DNA of 34,517 nt. Source: an uncultured Deefgea sp. Its GTDB lineage: Bacteria > Pseudomonadota > Gammaproteobacteria > Burkholderiales > Chitinibacteraceae. The stretch covers positions 1-34,517 of the forward strand of contig NZ_CAMTIA010000031.1 of assembly GCF_947072475.1 (NCBI RefSeq), read 5' to 3'. Position 1 is the stretch's first letter. Each line of letters begins with the position of its first letter. The notes under the pieces were generated by a model. It was not told where the DNA came from. It ran no database searches and saw only the letters and a list, made by a program, of their open reading frames with translations. This document shows positions 34,478 through 34,517 of this stretch, one piece after another. Both the position numbers and the translations under genes were made by a program.

Positions 34478-34517
34478 TAAGTGCAACGGCGATGCAGGTC
34501 ACTAAATGGGTGAAATG

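Overview
The window reads as chromosomal DNA of a betaproteobacterium, most likely of the order Neisseriales (a Chitinibacter/Deefgea-like organism). This is inferred from protein style and from gene clusters such as ilvBNC, miaB-phoH-ybeY-corC-lnt and sigma-DUF3619-DUF3106-RDD. No rRNA, tRNA or CRISPR array was recognised. Most genes are housekeeping; the accessory content sits between about 12.2 and 17.2 kb.

Layout. 0.1-3.8 kb, minus strand: ilvB-ilvN-ilvC, the common steps of branched-chain amino acid synthesis, closed by a strong terminator. 4.2-6.0 kb, plus strand: an ECF sigma factor overlapping a one-helix membrane protein (DUF3619-like), then a periplasmic DUF3106 protein and an RDD membrane protein. 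6.4-12.2 kb, minus strand: miaB, phoH, ybeY, corC and lnt (tRNA and rRNA maturation, envelope lipoprotein acylation). 12.2-17.2 kb: a repeat-rich island with a wrecked HigBA-type remnant, a small secreted protein, an intact relBE-type toxin-antitoxin pair, a type IV pilin with a sigma-54 promoter, and two REP-associated tyrosine transposases (RAYTs) in or beside the anaerobic ribonucleotide reductase genes nrdD and nrdG. 17.2-22.1 kb: nrdD with NrdR and FNR-like sites upstream, an outer-membrane beta-barrel protein, and hslU without an adjacent hslV. 22.3-28.0 kb, plus strand: an HD-GYP response regulator, ilvA, and a CHASE-PAS membrane sensor that ends without an output domain. 28.3-34.5 kb: cysK (minus), cca (plus), and a FIST-domain sensor overlapping a hybrid histidine kinase whose C-terminus looks cut short.

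The most interesting structure is the repeat system. Each RAYT gene is bracketed by inverted copies of one REP-like repeat (62 bp and 97 bp versions shared between the two units). RAYT1 also carries perfect 27-bp inverted repeats with the core GGGGTCAGAGTC. The same core flanks the relBE pair, which has its own REP copy downstream. This suggests that a toxin-antitoxin pair has been packaged in the same kind of repeat-bounded unit as the transposase. One RAYT unit lies between nrdD and nrdG, and both units abut short arrays of 7-bp repeats at the 3' ends of those genes. Other dispersed palindromes (Pseudomonas-type REP pairs, a roughly 50-bp GGTATT...AATACC element in four copies, and two copies of a 100-bp inverted element) fill most of the remaining intergenic space.
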